From Diphasiastrum complanatum (taxonomy: Eukaryota > Streptophyta > Lycopodiopsida > Lycopodiales > Lycopodiaceae), in contig CM055106.1 in assembly GCA_029204225.1 (NCBI GenBank), forward strand, positions 3,587,147 through 3,651,146: DNA of 64,000 nt, in the 5' to 3' direction. Made by a program: the position numbers and the translations under genes. Below the pieces are notes generated by a model. That model saw nothing but the letters and a program-made list of their open reading frames with translations, had not been told where the DNA came from and searched no databases. Shown here piece by piece: positions 47,381 to 57,552 of this stretch; the first letter of the stretch is position 1, and each line of letters begins with the position of its first letter.

Positions 47381-47763
47381 CACCCCTTACGTTGATCCAT
47401 CTGAATAGTATCCCAAATCACCTGGGTCTTCTAGTAGCACAAACGTAAACCCAACAAATAGACCCAGGTATAGAAATCAAAGGGCATTGTACCAACACCT
47501 TGAATATTAAGAATGCATCAAGTGACATCCTCCACTTGCTTTCCTCTCTCCACATATGTGAGCCTACTTGTCTCGGATCTTTCTCTTGTGAATGTTCTAG
47601 GTACAGGTGCTTGAAGTTGCACCTCCTCAAACCTCAACCCCAACATGTCTTGAACAACATTAAGCTTGATTATGGTAGATCCTACATGAGATTCCTTGAT
47701 CTTTGCCTCATCCAATTCATAGTTTTGATCTTCATGGAAGATCACATCTCTACTTACAACATT
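47381..47763 (-). pseudogene. Copia integrase-RT linker fragment
   Basis: The minus-strand frame 47745-47518 reads DQNYELDEAKIKESHVGST and LQAPVPRTFTRERSETSRL, preceded by VIFHED. This corresponds to the SRDVIFDE... linker found between integrase and RT in copia elements (compare 6690 and 32080). No further pol parts adjoin. An F-family LTR start is inserted at its edge (47764). Confidence 0.65.
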
Positions 47764-47806
47764 CTGAGAAATTCAACTAGTTTAGTCATATTTGCTACAT
47801 TTGTTC
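47764..47806 (+). mobile_element. F-family LTR start fragment
   Basis: TGAGAAATTCAACTAG followed by about 27 bases, identical over ~40 bp to the reverse complement of 38785-38824. It marks a vanished F insertion. Confidence 0.85.
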
Positions 47807-49035
47807 CATAGACCTTCTCCTTTCAGTATGAGAGAAGTCTTCACCTTCCATGCTAGGAAGTTTGATCCTGAAGATTCAAGGATCATGCGGATCTTTGATT
47901 GAATATTGCTAATGGATGCCATAGCCTGAAGGAATCAGACGAAGCTCTGATACCACTGATGGAAAGAGTCCGGAAACATCAAAATGCTCTAATAGCGCTG
48001 ATGGAAATTCTCAAGGATGAAGGCCAAATACAGCCGACTTGGCAGGAATAGCTATTGCTACTAACCACAGTCAATTCTCTTCCAAGCCCCAGATCGCTAC
48101 TACAAATTTGTTGTAGAATTAAACTTGTACACAGCAGATAATATTGAGTAAAACAACAACGGAAAGATATCTACTGCTAGCATGCATTCCAATATTACAG
48201 CTCATACACATTACAAAACACCGTATTGCAAAAATCGCTTATATTATCACAACTGAATATACAATGATTTTCTTGAGCAGTGTCTGTTTCCCAGATCAGC
48301 GTGTTGGTGCAAGATAATGCAACTAGCTACTGTTGATCGCTATATCAGACTCTTATAGTTATGTCTGTATCTGTTTGTCTGACTATATAACTCTATATCT
48401 GTGATCTCCTTCTTATGTGATCAATCTAGCTGCACAATGCATTGTGCACCAGCTCCACATCATGTATGTGCTCACCAACAGAGTGCAGTTCATCCCTCAG
48501 TGTCTTGATTCTATCTTAGCTGCTGCAACATACTCTACTTCGCAAGATGATTGCGCAATTATGGTCTGCTTCTTGCTAATCCATATCACAGCTGCTCCGG
48601 CTGCTATTGTGCATCCTCTTGAGATGCTCTTGCAGTCATCTTTCAGGGAAACCCAGCTTGCATCGCTATAAGATTTGATCTGTAATCCTTCATGCTGAGA
48701 GAAACACAGCCCATAATCCTTTGTTTGTTGAAGGTATTGGAGAATTCTTTTGGCGAGCTTCCAGTGCGTAGGGCCTGGATTGATATTGAACTGGCTCATC
48801 TTGAAAACTACATCATTGTCAGGGTGTGTATTATCTGCCAAGCACGTGAGTGATCCAATCAGCCTCTTGTAGGGCACGTTTTGCATGGCTTCCTACTCTT
48901 CTACATTCTACGGACAGTCCTGCTTGGTCAAAGTCAAAGTGTCATCAACGTAGACATCAATGATTATGATTTCTCCATCTGTGAACTTTTTATAAATGTG
49001 AGCTGCTTCTCTGTTGAGACTGCATTCTCTGCTTT
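47807..49035 (-). pseudogene. Copia A' deletion derivative (gag-RT fusion, RNase H, LTR, gag start)
   Basis: Minus strand, high to low. A gag scrap (LHNSKAENAVSTEKQLT, ~49035-48985) is fused to RT (DVYVDDTLTL), then RNase H (48886-48497: LIGSLTCLADNTHPDNDVVF, SYSDASWVSLKDDCKSISRG). The LTR follows (about 48416-47957, with its start deleted), then the PBS TGGTATCAGAGCTTC (47955-47941), then gag again from ATG near 47922 to 47807. This RNase H-LTR-PBS-gag order repeats the tandem-like arrangement at 26558-28000. Deletions and stops make it inert. Confidence 0.85.
47941..47955 (-). promoter_or_regulatory. Primer-binding site of copia A' (tRNA-iMet type)
   Basis: The minus strand TGGTATCAGAGCTTC is a perfect match to the 12-base plant copia PBS. 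It lies one base from the LTR end CCATCA at 47957. Confidence 0.88.
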
Positions 49036-49273
49036 AGAATTATGTAGCGAGGTATACTTATACCCTCCAAGGCCCATGCACCACTAGTAGTGCACTATGA
49101 CACCTCACTGGACACCTATGTAGCCTATTTGGGCCACATCATCCAATTCCCCTATGACTCGCTGATAGACCCATAATAGTCCACCATCTTGAGTCAACCG
49201 TTAATTATGACCATATGCACATGAGGGCCCCGAACCTCTCATAATCATAATTAATTTACAGGTTGAGATAGGC
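49036..49273. other. No gene seen
   Basis: Short intergenic stretch. The only notable motif is a self-complementary gcaccactagtagtgc at about 49078-49093. Confidence 0.5.
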
Positions 49274-49768
49274 CTATTGACCTCTAGCGGAATACGCTAT
49301 TTGAGACCAGTTGTGGGCATGACAATCCCCATCAATGTTGTGAAAGTTCTCAGTTACACCAGTATGTTTGATTGGCTTCTTGCTGGAATTGTCCTTTTTG
49401 TTGGTGATAAGCACATAATGAGTTGAGAATGATTCTTCACATATGTATTGTTCACTGAGGGAGGTGCTATCATTGTTGAATTCAATCACTACACTAATGT
49501 CTGTAAAGAACAAATCACTTGCTAATTTTAACTCCATAAACCTCTTGCTCACAATTAACTTCCCTCCAACAAAGCGAAATAATAAGGGAGGAACTATGAT
49601 GGTGCATTCAAAAGAAATCGGGGCTTCTATTTTGTCTGCCAAAATGGAACGCTTCATTATGTCATTTAGGTTTAGAATGAACTTAAATTCAAGTGGTTGA
49701 AACATCATCGAAAAGATCATATAAAATAACAAAAAGGTGAGTGATTTGATGAATAGATTTCTCTCCAC
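49274..49768 (-). CDS. Hypothetical protein with hydrophobic N-terminus
   Basis: A 164-codon open stretch. Its first codon is GTG, and the first ATG lies about 16 codons in, so the true start is unclear. The N-terminus (FIKSLTFLLFYMIFSMMFQP) is strongly hydrophobic, like a signal peptide or membrane segment. The body has a beta-like pattern (APISFECTIIVPPLLFRF, DISVVIEFNNDSTSLSEQYI). I do not recognise it. The sequence upstream on its strand is repeat R2. It could be a real secreted protein, part of the R2 repeat unit, or chance. Confidence 0.35.
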   Translation of the reverse strand: MERNLFIKSLTFLLFYMIFSMMFQPLEFKFILNLNDIMKRSILADKIEAPISFECTIIVPPLLFRFVGGKLIVSKRFMELKLASDLFFTDISVVIEFNNDSTSLSEQYICEESFSTHYVLITNKKDNSSKKPIKHTGVTENFHNIDGDCHAHNWSQIAYSARGQ

Positions 49769-49769
49769 A

Positions 49770-50106
49770 ATTTATATCAATAGTTTATAGAATGCAAGCA
49801 AGAGAGCACCCTTAGTGGTGCACAAATTGATAGGGGGATTAGGTGTTAGCATATTGTACAAACAAGTAGATTAGCTTCTGCTTCTGCAATGCTAAAAACA
49901 AGTTTTTTGGGTTCAGGTTGTGAATGGCGAGTCCAATTGTAAAAAGTCACATGCACATTTGAAGACCAATAATGGTTTCCTTTAGTAACAAGAAATAAAA
50001 TCAGCTTTTATGCAAGAGAGAAAACTTCAAACAAACGCATACTTAAATATTTAGAAAACTTGGAGGCCCTTAAATCTATCTTTCCTTTATTTGAACCTAT
50101 ACTTTT
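49770..50106 (+). repeat. Dispersed repeat R2, copy 2
   Basis: Direct repeat of 38862-39275 with a ~34-bp deletion. It abuts an R1 copy at 50107. Confidence 0.85.
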
Positions 50107-50945
50107 AAGAGATTTCTTGAATATGGGACAAATGGTTTAAGTTTCGGATAAATCATTTCAGTGGTGAACTATGTTCTCATGGACTGAGATTCATTGAAGG
50201 AATGACTAGATTCATGGAATTTAGACAACCCAAATTCAAATGCTTACTATTTTTTGAAGTTGAGTATTAAGAGTAATATTTCAGTCACTCAGGGTAAGAT
50301 ATTTTAATGATCTAGTATATGTCTCCTATTTTATTTCATAGAATATGTGCTATCCAAAGATGGAACTATCCAAGTAAAATAGATGAACTCTCTAGGGATT
50401 ATTGAACTAGTGGAGGTTTGGAAATTGAACAGTGAGCTATTCATAATTATGGATAGTAGAGCTAAAGATTAAATTAAGGTTCCACTAATCGGTTTTACCA
50501 AATAAAGCTCTAATCTTAAACTTGTAGCCAAAGATGTCTGTATAAGTCGACCTAAGCTCAGTAGAAAGACTAAGTTCTATGGTACGTTGACTGAGTTGAA
50601 TACATTTTTTTTTATTAAAAGTTCTCAAATGGTTAGAAAATTTGTGCATGTGAAATTATTCACTTCAAAGATTTCTCGGATATGTTGGTAGTTGAGTTAC
50701 AAGATTCTCAGTGAGTTATGTGAGTAACATATGCGGATTTTGGGAGAAATCTATGGGATTATAGTGTATGTTTATGTATTGGATCATAGTGGAATATTTT
50801 GGTTACATACATCTCAATCTTTTGGATCTACTATGTGTTTTGTAAGTACTGAGTCTATATCGTCTTATACTTAAACTAATCAGTGAACATAGACATATGA
50901 ACAAGTAATGTTTGAAACAGTTACTTGCAGGTTAATGGTTCTTTC
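50107..50945 (+). repeat. Dispersed repeat R1, third copy
   Basis: Matches 7250-8210 (plus) and 1-1000 (minus). Bases 50328-50583 are nearly identical to 45403-45666. No coding content. Confidence 0.8.
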
Positions 50946-50967
50946 TGTGTAAAAGGATGATTGTTGG

Positions 50968-51455
50968 TGAGCACAAAACTAGAGATATCGCTCGCTCTGC
51001 CAATCTATGTGAATGCATTGACCTTTGGAAATGAAGCTTATCGCCTGTACGACAGAGCCAACGAAAGGAGATAATTTTTGCTTGAGCACAGAATCGTAGA
51101 TTTTTTTTACTCACTCTTCCAAATCATGTGAATGTGCCAACCTTTGGAGATAATGGTTAACAGCTCTACGAGAGAGAGCCAAGGAAAGGATAGGTGCTAG
51201 TGAGTACAGAACCACCCGCTCGTCCAATATAGGCGAATGTGCCAAGTTTTGGAAATAAAAAAGAGAGCCAACAAAAGGAGGTATTGGGGCCAGTGAAGAA
51301 TCGCGTATTTTACTCAGTCTTCTTATCAATGCGAACGTGTCAACCTTGGGAGATGACGACGAGAGAGCCAACGAAAGGAGGTAGGTGTTGGTGAGCACAT
51401 AATTAGAGATATGAACTCGGTCTTATTCGAATGTGTTGACCTTTGGGGGGGAGAG
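50968..51455. repeat. Degenerate tandem repeat, ~93-117 bp units, about 4.5 copies
   Basis: Five successive units each contain (g)gagcaca(g/a)aa, gaatg(t/c)(g/a)(t/c)(c/t)aac(c)tttgg and gagagccaacgaaaggag. Unit lengths vary from about 93 to 117 bp. It lies between repeat R1 and the U6 gene. Confidence 0.8.
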
Positions 51456-51726
51456 CCCAAGTTATAAAAAGTCCAAATTTATAAAGGCTTCTAAAATTAT
51501 GTCGGGCCTATTATCTTTTTTGATTGTTTTCAAGACCATCAGCATTGATGCCTCTAATTCTATCTCTATTAGGCTCTACGGGCATTGTGGAACACACGGC
51601 CCGCGGCAGCCAGACACACAAATAAAAAGGTTTGTTTGTTGACGCTCATCATGAATGTTGTCTTCTGAAATAAAACAAAACACTCTTTCTCTGTTTTTTT
51701 TTGTGGGCACCAGCCCCGGCAGAAAG

Positions 51727-51735
51727 AAAAAAAAA
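51727..51735 (-). terminator. Pol III terminator of U6
   Basis: Run of nine T on the minus strand directly after the U6 3' end. Confidence 0.85.
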
Positions 51736-51781
51736 TTTGGACCATTTCTCGATTTGTGCGTGTCATCCTTGCGCAGGGGCC

Positions 51782-51813
<32 letters not shown>

Positions 51814-51833
51814 TCGGATGTCTCCGAAGAGAC
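51732..51833 (-). ncRNA. U6: U6 spliceosomal snRNA gene
   Basis: A full-length 102-nt U6 on the minus strand. The 5' stem-loop is GTCTCTTCGGAGAC, followed by the universally conserved ACAGAGA box (in gatacagagaagattagca), the AGC triad region, CCCCTGCGCAAGGATGACAC and the 3' end AAATGGTCCAAATTTT. It runs into a Pol III terminator of nine T. U6 base-pairs with the 5' splice site and U2 in the spliceosome. The usual plant stem GTCCC/GGGAC is changed at both members of one pair (C-G to U-A), keeping the stem intact. Upstream TATA and USE elements with Pol III spacing support a functional gene rather than a pseudogene. Confidence 0.96.
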
Positions 51834-51855
51834 AATAGAAAGGGTGCATCGCAGC

Positions 51856-51861
51856 TATATA
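51856..51861 (-). promoter_or_regulatory. U6 TATA box
   Basis: TATATA centred about 25 bases upstream of the U6 start, as in plant U6 genes. Confidence 0.8.
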
Positions 51862-51887
51862 CGCAGCTTTCATCAATTCTCGATTGG

Positions 51888-51898
51888 CGTTATGGGAT
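51888..51898 (-). promoter_or_regulatory. U6 upstream sequence element (USE)
   Basis: Minus strand ATCCCATAACG matches the plant USE RTCCCACATCG at 9 of 11 positions. It lies 26 bases from the TATA box, the spacing that directs Pol III in plants. Confidence 0.7.
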
Positions 51899-52059
51899 AC
51901 ATCATAGCGGACGCCGACCCACGCATTTTCCTTCTTCATCAGTAGTTCAGAATATAGTACTGACTGTATCCTTTTCTCTGTCTTCCATCTCCCTCACTGA
52001 ATGAATATTTCCATCCTCGACTCAGTTTGTTTCATCATTCGGAATGATTGAGTCAGCTG

Positions 52060-52260
52060 CATTCGTGCGTGCGCCCGCGCCCTGCCTGCCCTCCCTGCTT
52101 CTGCTCCTCAATCTACTCTTCAACGTTCGGATCATCCATATTTCTTGAATAGCAAACGATCTTTCAGGATCACTCTTTACCTCACAAGTTCGACTCTCGC
52201 CCCGCCTGCTGGCTCGCTCGCTCGCTCGCTCGGGGGGAAATCCGAGAGAGAGGACCGCCA
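52060..52260. other. GC-rich stretch with (CTCG)n microsatellite
   Basis: No supported gene. ctcg is repeated about five times at 52212-52232, with CCCGCGCCC-rich sequence around 52070-52100. Confidence 0.6.
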
Positions 52261-52264
52261 AACT

Positions 52265-52447
52265 TTACTTTGGGTTAAAACAAGCAATTGATTTCAAAAA
52301 CCGTGAGGCTGTAAATTCAAAAAGCAATTTCTTCACATTTAAGAAACCATACAATTTGTTTCTCTGCACCTCGTTATAGCTGGCCTTCCGATGCCCGAAG
52401 AGCTGAAGTTGCTGATTTGATTCATCTAACCAAGCACCAAAAACCAT
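52265..52447 (-). CDS. Hypothetical short ORF
   Basis: ATG-started 60-codon minus-strand frame (MVFGAWLDESNQQLQLFGHR, YNEVQRNKLYGFLNVKKLLF). The composition looks protein-like rather than low-complexity, but I recognise no family, and it may be a single exon or chance. Confidence 0.25.
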   Translation of the reverse strand: MVFGAWLDESNQQLQLFGHRKASYNEVQRNKLYGFLNVKKLLFEFTASRFLKSIACFNPK

Positions 52448-52974
52448 ACCCTAATTGAAACAAACAATTCTTATCATAACCGCTCATCTAAATCTAGAAT
52501 ACACGCAAATTAGAGTGTAATGTAGACATTCTTTGAGGGATCTACCCCACTTGTTCACAACTCTACTCTCTTTGCCACATTACGCCCAATGACTAGGGTT
52601 CAAACTTTAATTACGGGTGTGGTGTTGCTAGGTTCATTTTGGAGTCAAGAAGTTTCATTTCACTGTTTATGAACCTCAAAAGCTGAGTAGAACCTAAATC
52701 CTTGAAGTGGTACCAGATTAGAAAGTGATACGGAGGAGTGGAGAATTGCATGTCCAACGACGCTCTCCCATGAAAGTGGTTTACCAAAATGTTATAGAGA
52801 TTCTTCGCCTAAAGTTGGTAGACTCATCACCTCCAAAAACGTCTTGTCTTCACTCTTACGAATGAGTCGTATTCATAGGTACCAAAGTGTCTAATAACCC
52901 TACCCTAGAAGTTTCGGCAAACTCACCTCCCTCCTCTTCAATCTTTGGCAAGAAACTATTCCCTCCCTCCCTCC

Positions 52975-53290
52975 CTCTTCCAAATTCCAACGTTACTTCA
53001 TCCACATAGCTCTTAGCTCGAGTTTCAGCCTACTTCATGTTTTCATCGATTAGCAACAAGGTTTCTTGCAACTCTGTCAGATATAATGCCCCAACACTTT
53101 CCACCCTATCAGTAGCAAGACCCACATGGATTGCAGCCCATGGCTCAAGTTCATACATTTCCATGAAAGGACTCATACCGATGGCTGAATGAATGATTGC
53201 TATTGTTGTAAACAAACTCCAAAAATTAAAATATATCTTTTCCAATCCTTGTTTTCTAGGACAAAAAGCATCAAACATATCCTCAACCAC
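52975..53290 (-). pseudogene. Ty3/gypsy integrase remnant
   Basis: Minus-strand frame ending in the region after the integrase core: YNFWSLFTT-like, then IIHSAIGMSPFMEMYELEPW, followed by GLATDRVESVGALYLTELQE and KQAETRAKSYVD. The IHSSTGMSPF..MYG.(E/K)P block is typical of gypsy integrases. It is a different lineage from G1. About 100 codons remain. Confidence 0.85.
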
Positions 53291-53552
53291 TTAGTTCTCT
53301 TGCTCAACTTCCTCATTTGACTTTGGATGATCTCCACTACTTATTTTCTCCTCTTCTCTCTGACAAAAGTCACACTCTAAAATCTATCGGTGAACTTTGC
53401 ATCTCAATCATTCACAATCCATTAAACCAAAAAGAAGGACATTTGCTATTTTTGGAGCTTTGATCATAGTATATATAAAAATGAAATGTGTCATTTTTGT
53501 GAGATGATTCATAAGGCATCATGTTTTCTATGTCAATGGGAGATGAGTAATA

Positions 53553-53895
53553 CACTAAAAGAGATGTACGTAGAAAGGGTGACAAAAAACTACCCTTTGA
53601 ATTGATTTGAAGGGTGGTTTTTGTTCTTTGTCCTTTAAACAATTGGCCTCCACTTCAAGGCCACCTTTTAAGCCACTACTCCGGGGTGGCTTTCGGTTGC
53701 CCTATAAACTTTGTTGAAGGTCGGCTTTTGACCATTGGAATTATTTATAGAAAAAAATTTTATTGGTAGCTTTGGAAGCAGCCCAATAGGCATATTAAAG
53801 GGCTGTCTTTGGCCGCAATTTATTCATAGAAAATGAGCTAAAGAAGAAAACCACTTCCAAGGTAGTTGCAAGCATGATCTTTGGCTATCTTTTTG
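53553..53895. mobile_element. Candidate MITE or CACTA-type fragment
   Basis: 343 bp bounded by CACTAAAAGAGAT and the imperfect inverse tatctttttgtg (about 10 of 12 positions). Inside are reiterated, alternately oriented ggtggctttnggtt-like motifs resembling subterminal repeats. The flanking trinucleotides do not match, so the boundaries are tentative. Confidence 0.3.
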
Positions 53896-54322
53896 TGTCA
53901 AGATGTTGATGGGAGAAACAAAAGTTGTTTTGTAAATCAACATTGAAAAGCATTTCAATGGATGAATTTTTCATAAAGAGAACATTACCAATGGAGGATT
54001 CTACATAAAGATATGTCAACATTAAATCTCTAATGTTAAAATTGGCAAATTCTAGCTTGATAAACCATGTAAATTATGTACATAATAGATTCCACACGTG
54101 TGAGATCATGTTCCCACATGTGAAGAATAAGCCTATGTTTAGATGTGAATCATAGGTGTTAGGTAGATCATTTGGTCAACTAAAATCTAAGACCTAACTC
54201 CTTAAATCAAAGAGTTACGGTGGTTGGCATACCTATTGATTAGGTATATTAGAGATGATTAGGTAGATCTACTGAAGACATGGCACTTCACTTGACGTGA
54301 GCCACACCTACTTAGCCAATCC
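53896..54322. other. LTR-like non-coding segment
   Basis: No gene. CACACGTGTG at 54093-54102 with cacatgtg 15 bases later, and a layout like 25940-26110, suggest a decayed LTR. Confidence 0.4.
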
Positions 54323-54394
54323 CAATGATGATTTTTGATGGATTTCAGCAATGCTTCAATGATGATTTTTGATGGATTTCAGCAATGCTTCAAT
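54323..54394. repeat. Perfect 34-bp tandem duplication
   Basis: Two identical copies of caatgatgatttttgatgga followed by tttcagcaatgctt, with a 4-base third start. It is a young local duplication. Confidence 0.97.
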
Positions 54395-55158
54395 CCCTAA
54401 TCTAATCCAGATCCATTCAGTTTGAATATCGAGACTTGTATTGCTAGATTACATGAATAATTGATTGAGAAAATGCAAAAAATCAAAATTTTTACAAAGG
54501 GTCAAAATTATTAATATTGACAGTGAGTTATTCTGATACAAAGTCAATATATCATTTCGACCCGACAAGATCGATCCGATTTGATCCATCGACCCAGGTC
54601 AAGATCAAAATCTATTTTTATCTAGAACAATTTCTTGACCCTGACACAAATTCAATCCTACATCTTATTTTGAACCAACATACAAAATTATTTAATGTAG
54701 AGCAAAAAATCTCAACGAAATCAAATTCGATATGCTAACGACTAAAATAGCGGGATGTTTTGCTAGAATCCATCTTGTAAATATTTGCATTGAGTGGTGA
54801 TTCTTTTTATTAAAATTAAGAAACTACTTTTTTAGCTACTAATCTATATCAGAGTGTATATTAACATGATACATAGACAATTTTACATTGAAAAAGAGAT
54901 TGCACTCTTGCACTCAGCTATGATACACTCTTGTGTTCAATTGAATCTGTTTCCAAGAAATACTGATCAGTTTCACATAGTAGTAACTGTAGTGCATTCT
55001 CTTCTTGACTTGGTGTCATGTAGATTGATCATTTGTAGATTGTATGAATGACAGAATATGAATGTTGATTGTTATTACTTTTGATAGTATTGCCTCTGAA
55101 AAATATCGCTTCTACACACTCACTTCCACACAGTTTTTGTTTTTTGTATGTCTAGATT

Positions 55159-55245
55159 GCCTTGTCAAAAGAATGGTAGACCTAGGCCTTCTTCATTTCA
55201 TTCTCGGCTTAGAGATCACTAGAGGTGTAAAGACCCTCAAGGATT
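55159..55245 (+). pseudogene. Copia RT scrap
   Basis: KRMVDLGLLHFILGLEITRG corresponds to the F-M-DLG-LHYFLGLEI block that follows YVDD in copia RT. Nothing else of the element is readable. Confidence 0.75.
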
Positions 55246-55774
55246 GCCGATAAGATGAGGATAGGAGAACACAATAGGAGAGACAAGGGAGCCAAACCGC
55301 CCAACCAATCCTAGATCAAAACTGGATCTAGCCCCCAAGCCATGCCATGTGAAGCAAGAGGAGAAGAGAGAAACTGGTAACCTAAACCCAATATGTCGAC
55401 GGGAGAATCCTCCTTATATAGAGAGTAGAGTCCTGTGTATGTAACCATGCAATCCCCATGCAGGTCAACTATAAATAGATCACAACTCTTCATGCAGTCT
55501 GTCACACAGACGTGCAATACTCCATATGTCTCAATTAGAGTGTCTGGGTCCTCTCAAGATAATTAGTCACAAACAGGCCTTGACATGGAATTAAATCTTG
55601 GCGTGACCAATAATTTGATCAAGTTCTAGCATGATTATGTGTTGTATTGTTGATCAAATCTTACTAACCTTTGTTTGTTGAGTTGAACTTGTGGATCAAA
55701 AGCATATTTCAATTCAATACTAATAATGTTCTGTTCAATCTATTGTTGAAAATCTCCACTTTTACAGATCATAA

Positions 55775-55835
55775 CACTCTCCTTTGTGGATGAACACTCT
55801 CCTTAAGTGGAGGAACCTTCTCCTTAAGTGGATGA
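55775..55835. repeat. Short minisatellite, three ~20-bp units
   Basis: Three successive imperfect units of (a)ctctccttaagtggatgaac type. Confidence 0.8.
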
Positions 55836-56378
55836 CAAATACTCTTTGAGCCAAAAGGCTGAGCAAAGCTCCCACTTGGATTGAAGATCCCCTTTTGGAT
55901 GAACATAGTGTCAACAATCTTTTGCATAAATTTTGGTGTACTTTGTTGAGCATGTAAGTAACTCTCCTTACGTAATTTGATTGGAGCATTTGCTGGAAGG
56001 TTTTAACCATTATGCAAATGTGTTTTCAGGATCTTAACAGGTTGAGGAACATTCTCATTTGAAGTGATCTTAGATCTGCATCTAAACGCCAAGATTTGAC
56101 AAGCTAGTGAAGCTAGTCTTGTGATTCACTAAGTGTGCTCTTTCATTCACCTCTAAAGCTTGTATTTATCATTTTTTGGAGTTTATAAGCTTTTAGAAGT
56201 GTGGTTTGCATGTGGTTTTACAGGTTGAATCAATATCTTAGTGTGTTGATAATATGTTGATCAAGTTTGTTCAATTCCAGGTATTCTTGGCAGCCTAGTC
56301 TTGTGTATTTTCTAAAAATGCAAGTAACTCTTCACGTCATAATTTGATTTCATCAATGGAGGTGATAAAAACTCTTCT
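55836..56378. other. Intergenic with a diverged duplicated block
   Basis: No gene. A block near 55950-55990 (gcatgtaagtaactctcctt) recurs near 56316-56360 in diverged form. Confidence 0.4.
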
Positions 56379-56384
56379 TTGGAA

Positions 56385-56822
56385 ATGGTTGTTGCTAATG
56401 ACTCATGTACTCATTTGGAAAAAGATGGTGCTTTGAGCATGTTTGAAGAAAAAGTTTCTTTTGCATCTTTATGTGATGTGTCCCAGAAAGTCATTTGTGC
56501 AACAAGTGGTGTCACATGTATTTATAAAGAAAGTAGATTAAAAGGTTCTATCATGAGACTTGGTGAGGAATATCTCAAGTCAAAAGTGAGAGAAGTGTTC
56601 AAAGTAGGATGTACTTTGAATGATGCTTTTGTGAATGATAGTGAGGGTTCATTATCATTACCTATATCATTGATTAGAAGTCTAGGTTTGACAATAAAAA
56701 GTACTTCAATCATTCTTATGTTGAAGGGACTATGTATTCTTTTTATGGCTTCTAATGTTCGAGATTCTTCCATTTCTTATGATGCAACTATCAAGAGGAG
56801 ATTGCTAACTTTTGTGGTGTGA
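56385..56822 (+). CDS. Hypothetical protein, 145 codons
   Basis: Plus-strand ORF from ATG 56385 to a TGA ending at 56822. It is Ser/Val/Leu-rich (GTFHLEKD-like start, then VSFASLCDVSQKVICATSGV, FKVGCTLNDAFVNDSEGSLS, LPISLIRSLGLTIKSTSIIL). No family is recognised and no retroelement signature is visible. It overlaps by 4 bases the next ORF, which continues in another frame, so the two may be one broken coding sequence. Confidence 0.35.
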   Translation: MVVANDSCTHLEKDGALSMFEEKVSFASLCDVSQKVICATSGVTCIYKESRLKGSIMRLGEEYLKSKVREVFKVGCTLNDAFVNDSEGSLSLPISLIRSLGLTIKSTSIILMLKGLCILFMASNVRDSSISYDATIKRRLLTFVV

Positions 56823-57196
56823 TCATTAAGAGGGAGTCTTGTGAAGGAAAGGGACAAGGAAGAGTGACTCTTGGGAAGATCCAAGGTATGGATCTTACAT
56901 CTATTCATCGACTCAGAGGATGCTATGATTGTGGTGGAGTGTTCATTCATCAAGATGGCAAAAGGTTGGATGAAGAAGACTACATGGAGCAAATCAAGTG
57001 GCAATTTCTTCAAGGCAAGGAAGATCTCATTGGTGAGCTCATTGAGGTTTGGTTTGAATTCAAATGGGCTAGTTTGATTAAGTTTGATACTCAACTTCAT
57101 CTACTCTACTTCATGTTGGATAGAATTGTAGAAATTTATCTTTTGGTTTATGATGGTGACACTGTTTTCACTAACTATCAATTGTCTTCGATTTAA
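56819..57196 (+). CDS. Hypothetical protein, 125 codons
   Basis: Plus-strand ORF with KGQGRVTLGKIQGMDLTSIH, GCYDCGGVFIHQDGKRLDEE and LIGELIEVWFEFKWASLIKF. The composition is that of a globular protein with acidic and aromatic residues. It overlaps the preceding ORF by 4 bases in a different frame. It lies about 350 bp upstream of the ACGTG-rich promoter array. Unrecognised; it could be the 3' end of a gene or a TE ORF. Confidence 0.4.
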   Translation: MIIKRESCEGKGQGRVTLGKIQGMDLTSIHRLRGCYDCGGVFIHQDGKRLDEEDYMEQIKWQFLQGKEDLIGELIEVWFEFKWASLIKFDTQLHLLYFMLDRIVEIYLLVYDGDTVFTNYQLSSI

Positions 57197-57552
57197 GCTT
57201 TGCCTTTTTCTACGATGAGTACTTTCGGTCTCGTTGTCTGTCGGGGGATTGGTCTCATTGGAAGATTCCCAATGGGGGAAAGTCCCACACTTGCCCTTAC
57301 GCGAGTGATCAGGGTAACGCCATTTCCAATTCCGAGGGCCATCCTAATCACCCCGTACTCCCAAATCAATGAGAGTTTTCTAGGCCCTCAGAGGTATGAC
57401 CGCTTGGGAGATGAACTGATTATCGACCTGGGATGTTGTTTTTTGTCACTTCTACCCTTTCAGATCTTAGCAAGCAACATTTATATAGGTAAAACCAAGA
57501 AAATCCAAGCCGTACACTCGTCGATCCAACAGCGGATCAGATCTATGACGCG
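57197..57552. other. Spacer with a possible TATA box
   Basis: A ttatatagg motif near 57481-57489 could be a second TATA element. No ORF with recognisable content. Confidence 0.3.

Noticed and set aside
52022-52261. 79-codon Arg/Ser-rich minus-strand ORF
   Set aside because: Generated by the CTCG microsatellite and GC-rich sequence.
53553-53895. Confident CACTA transposon
   Set aside because: Terminal repeats are imperfect and no target-site duplication is visible, so it is kept only as a candidate.
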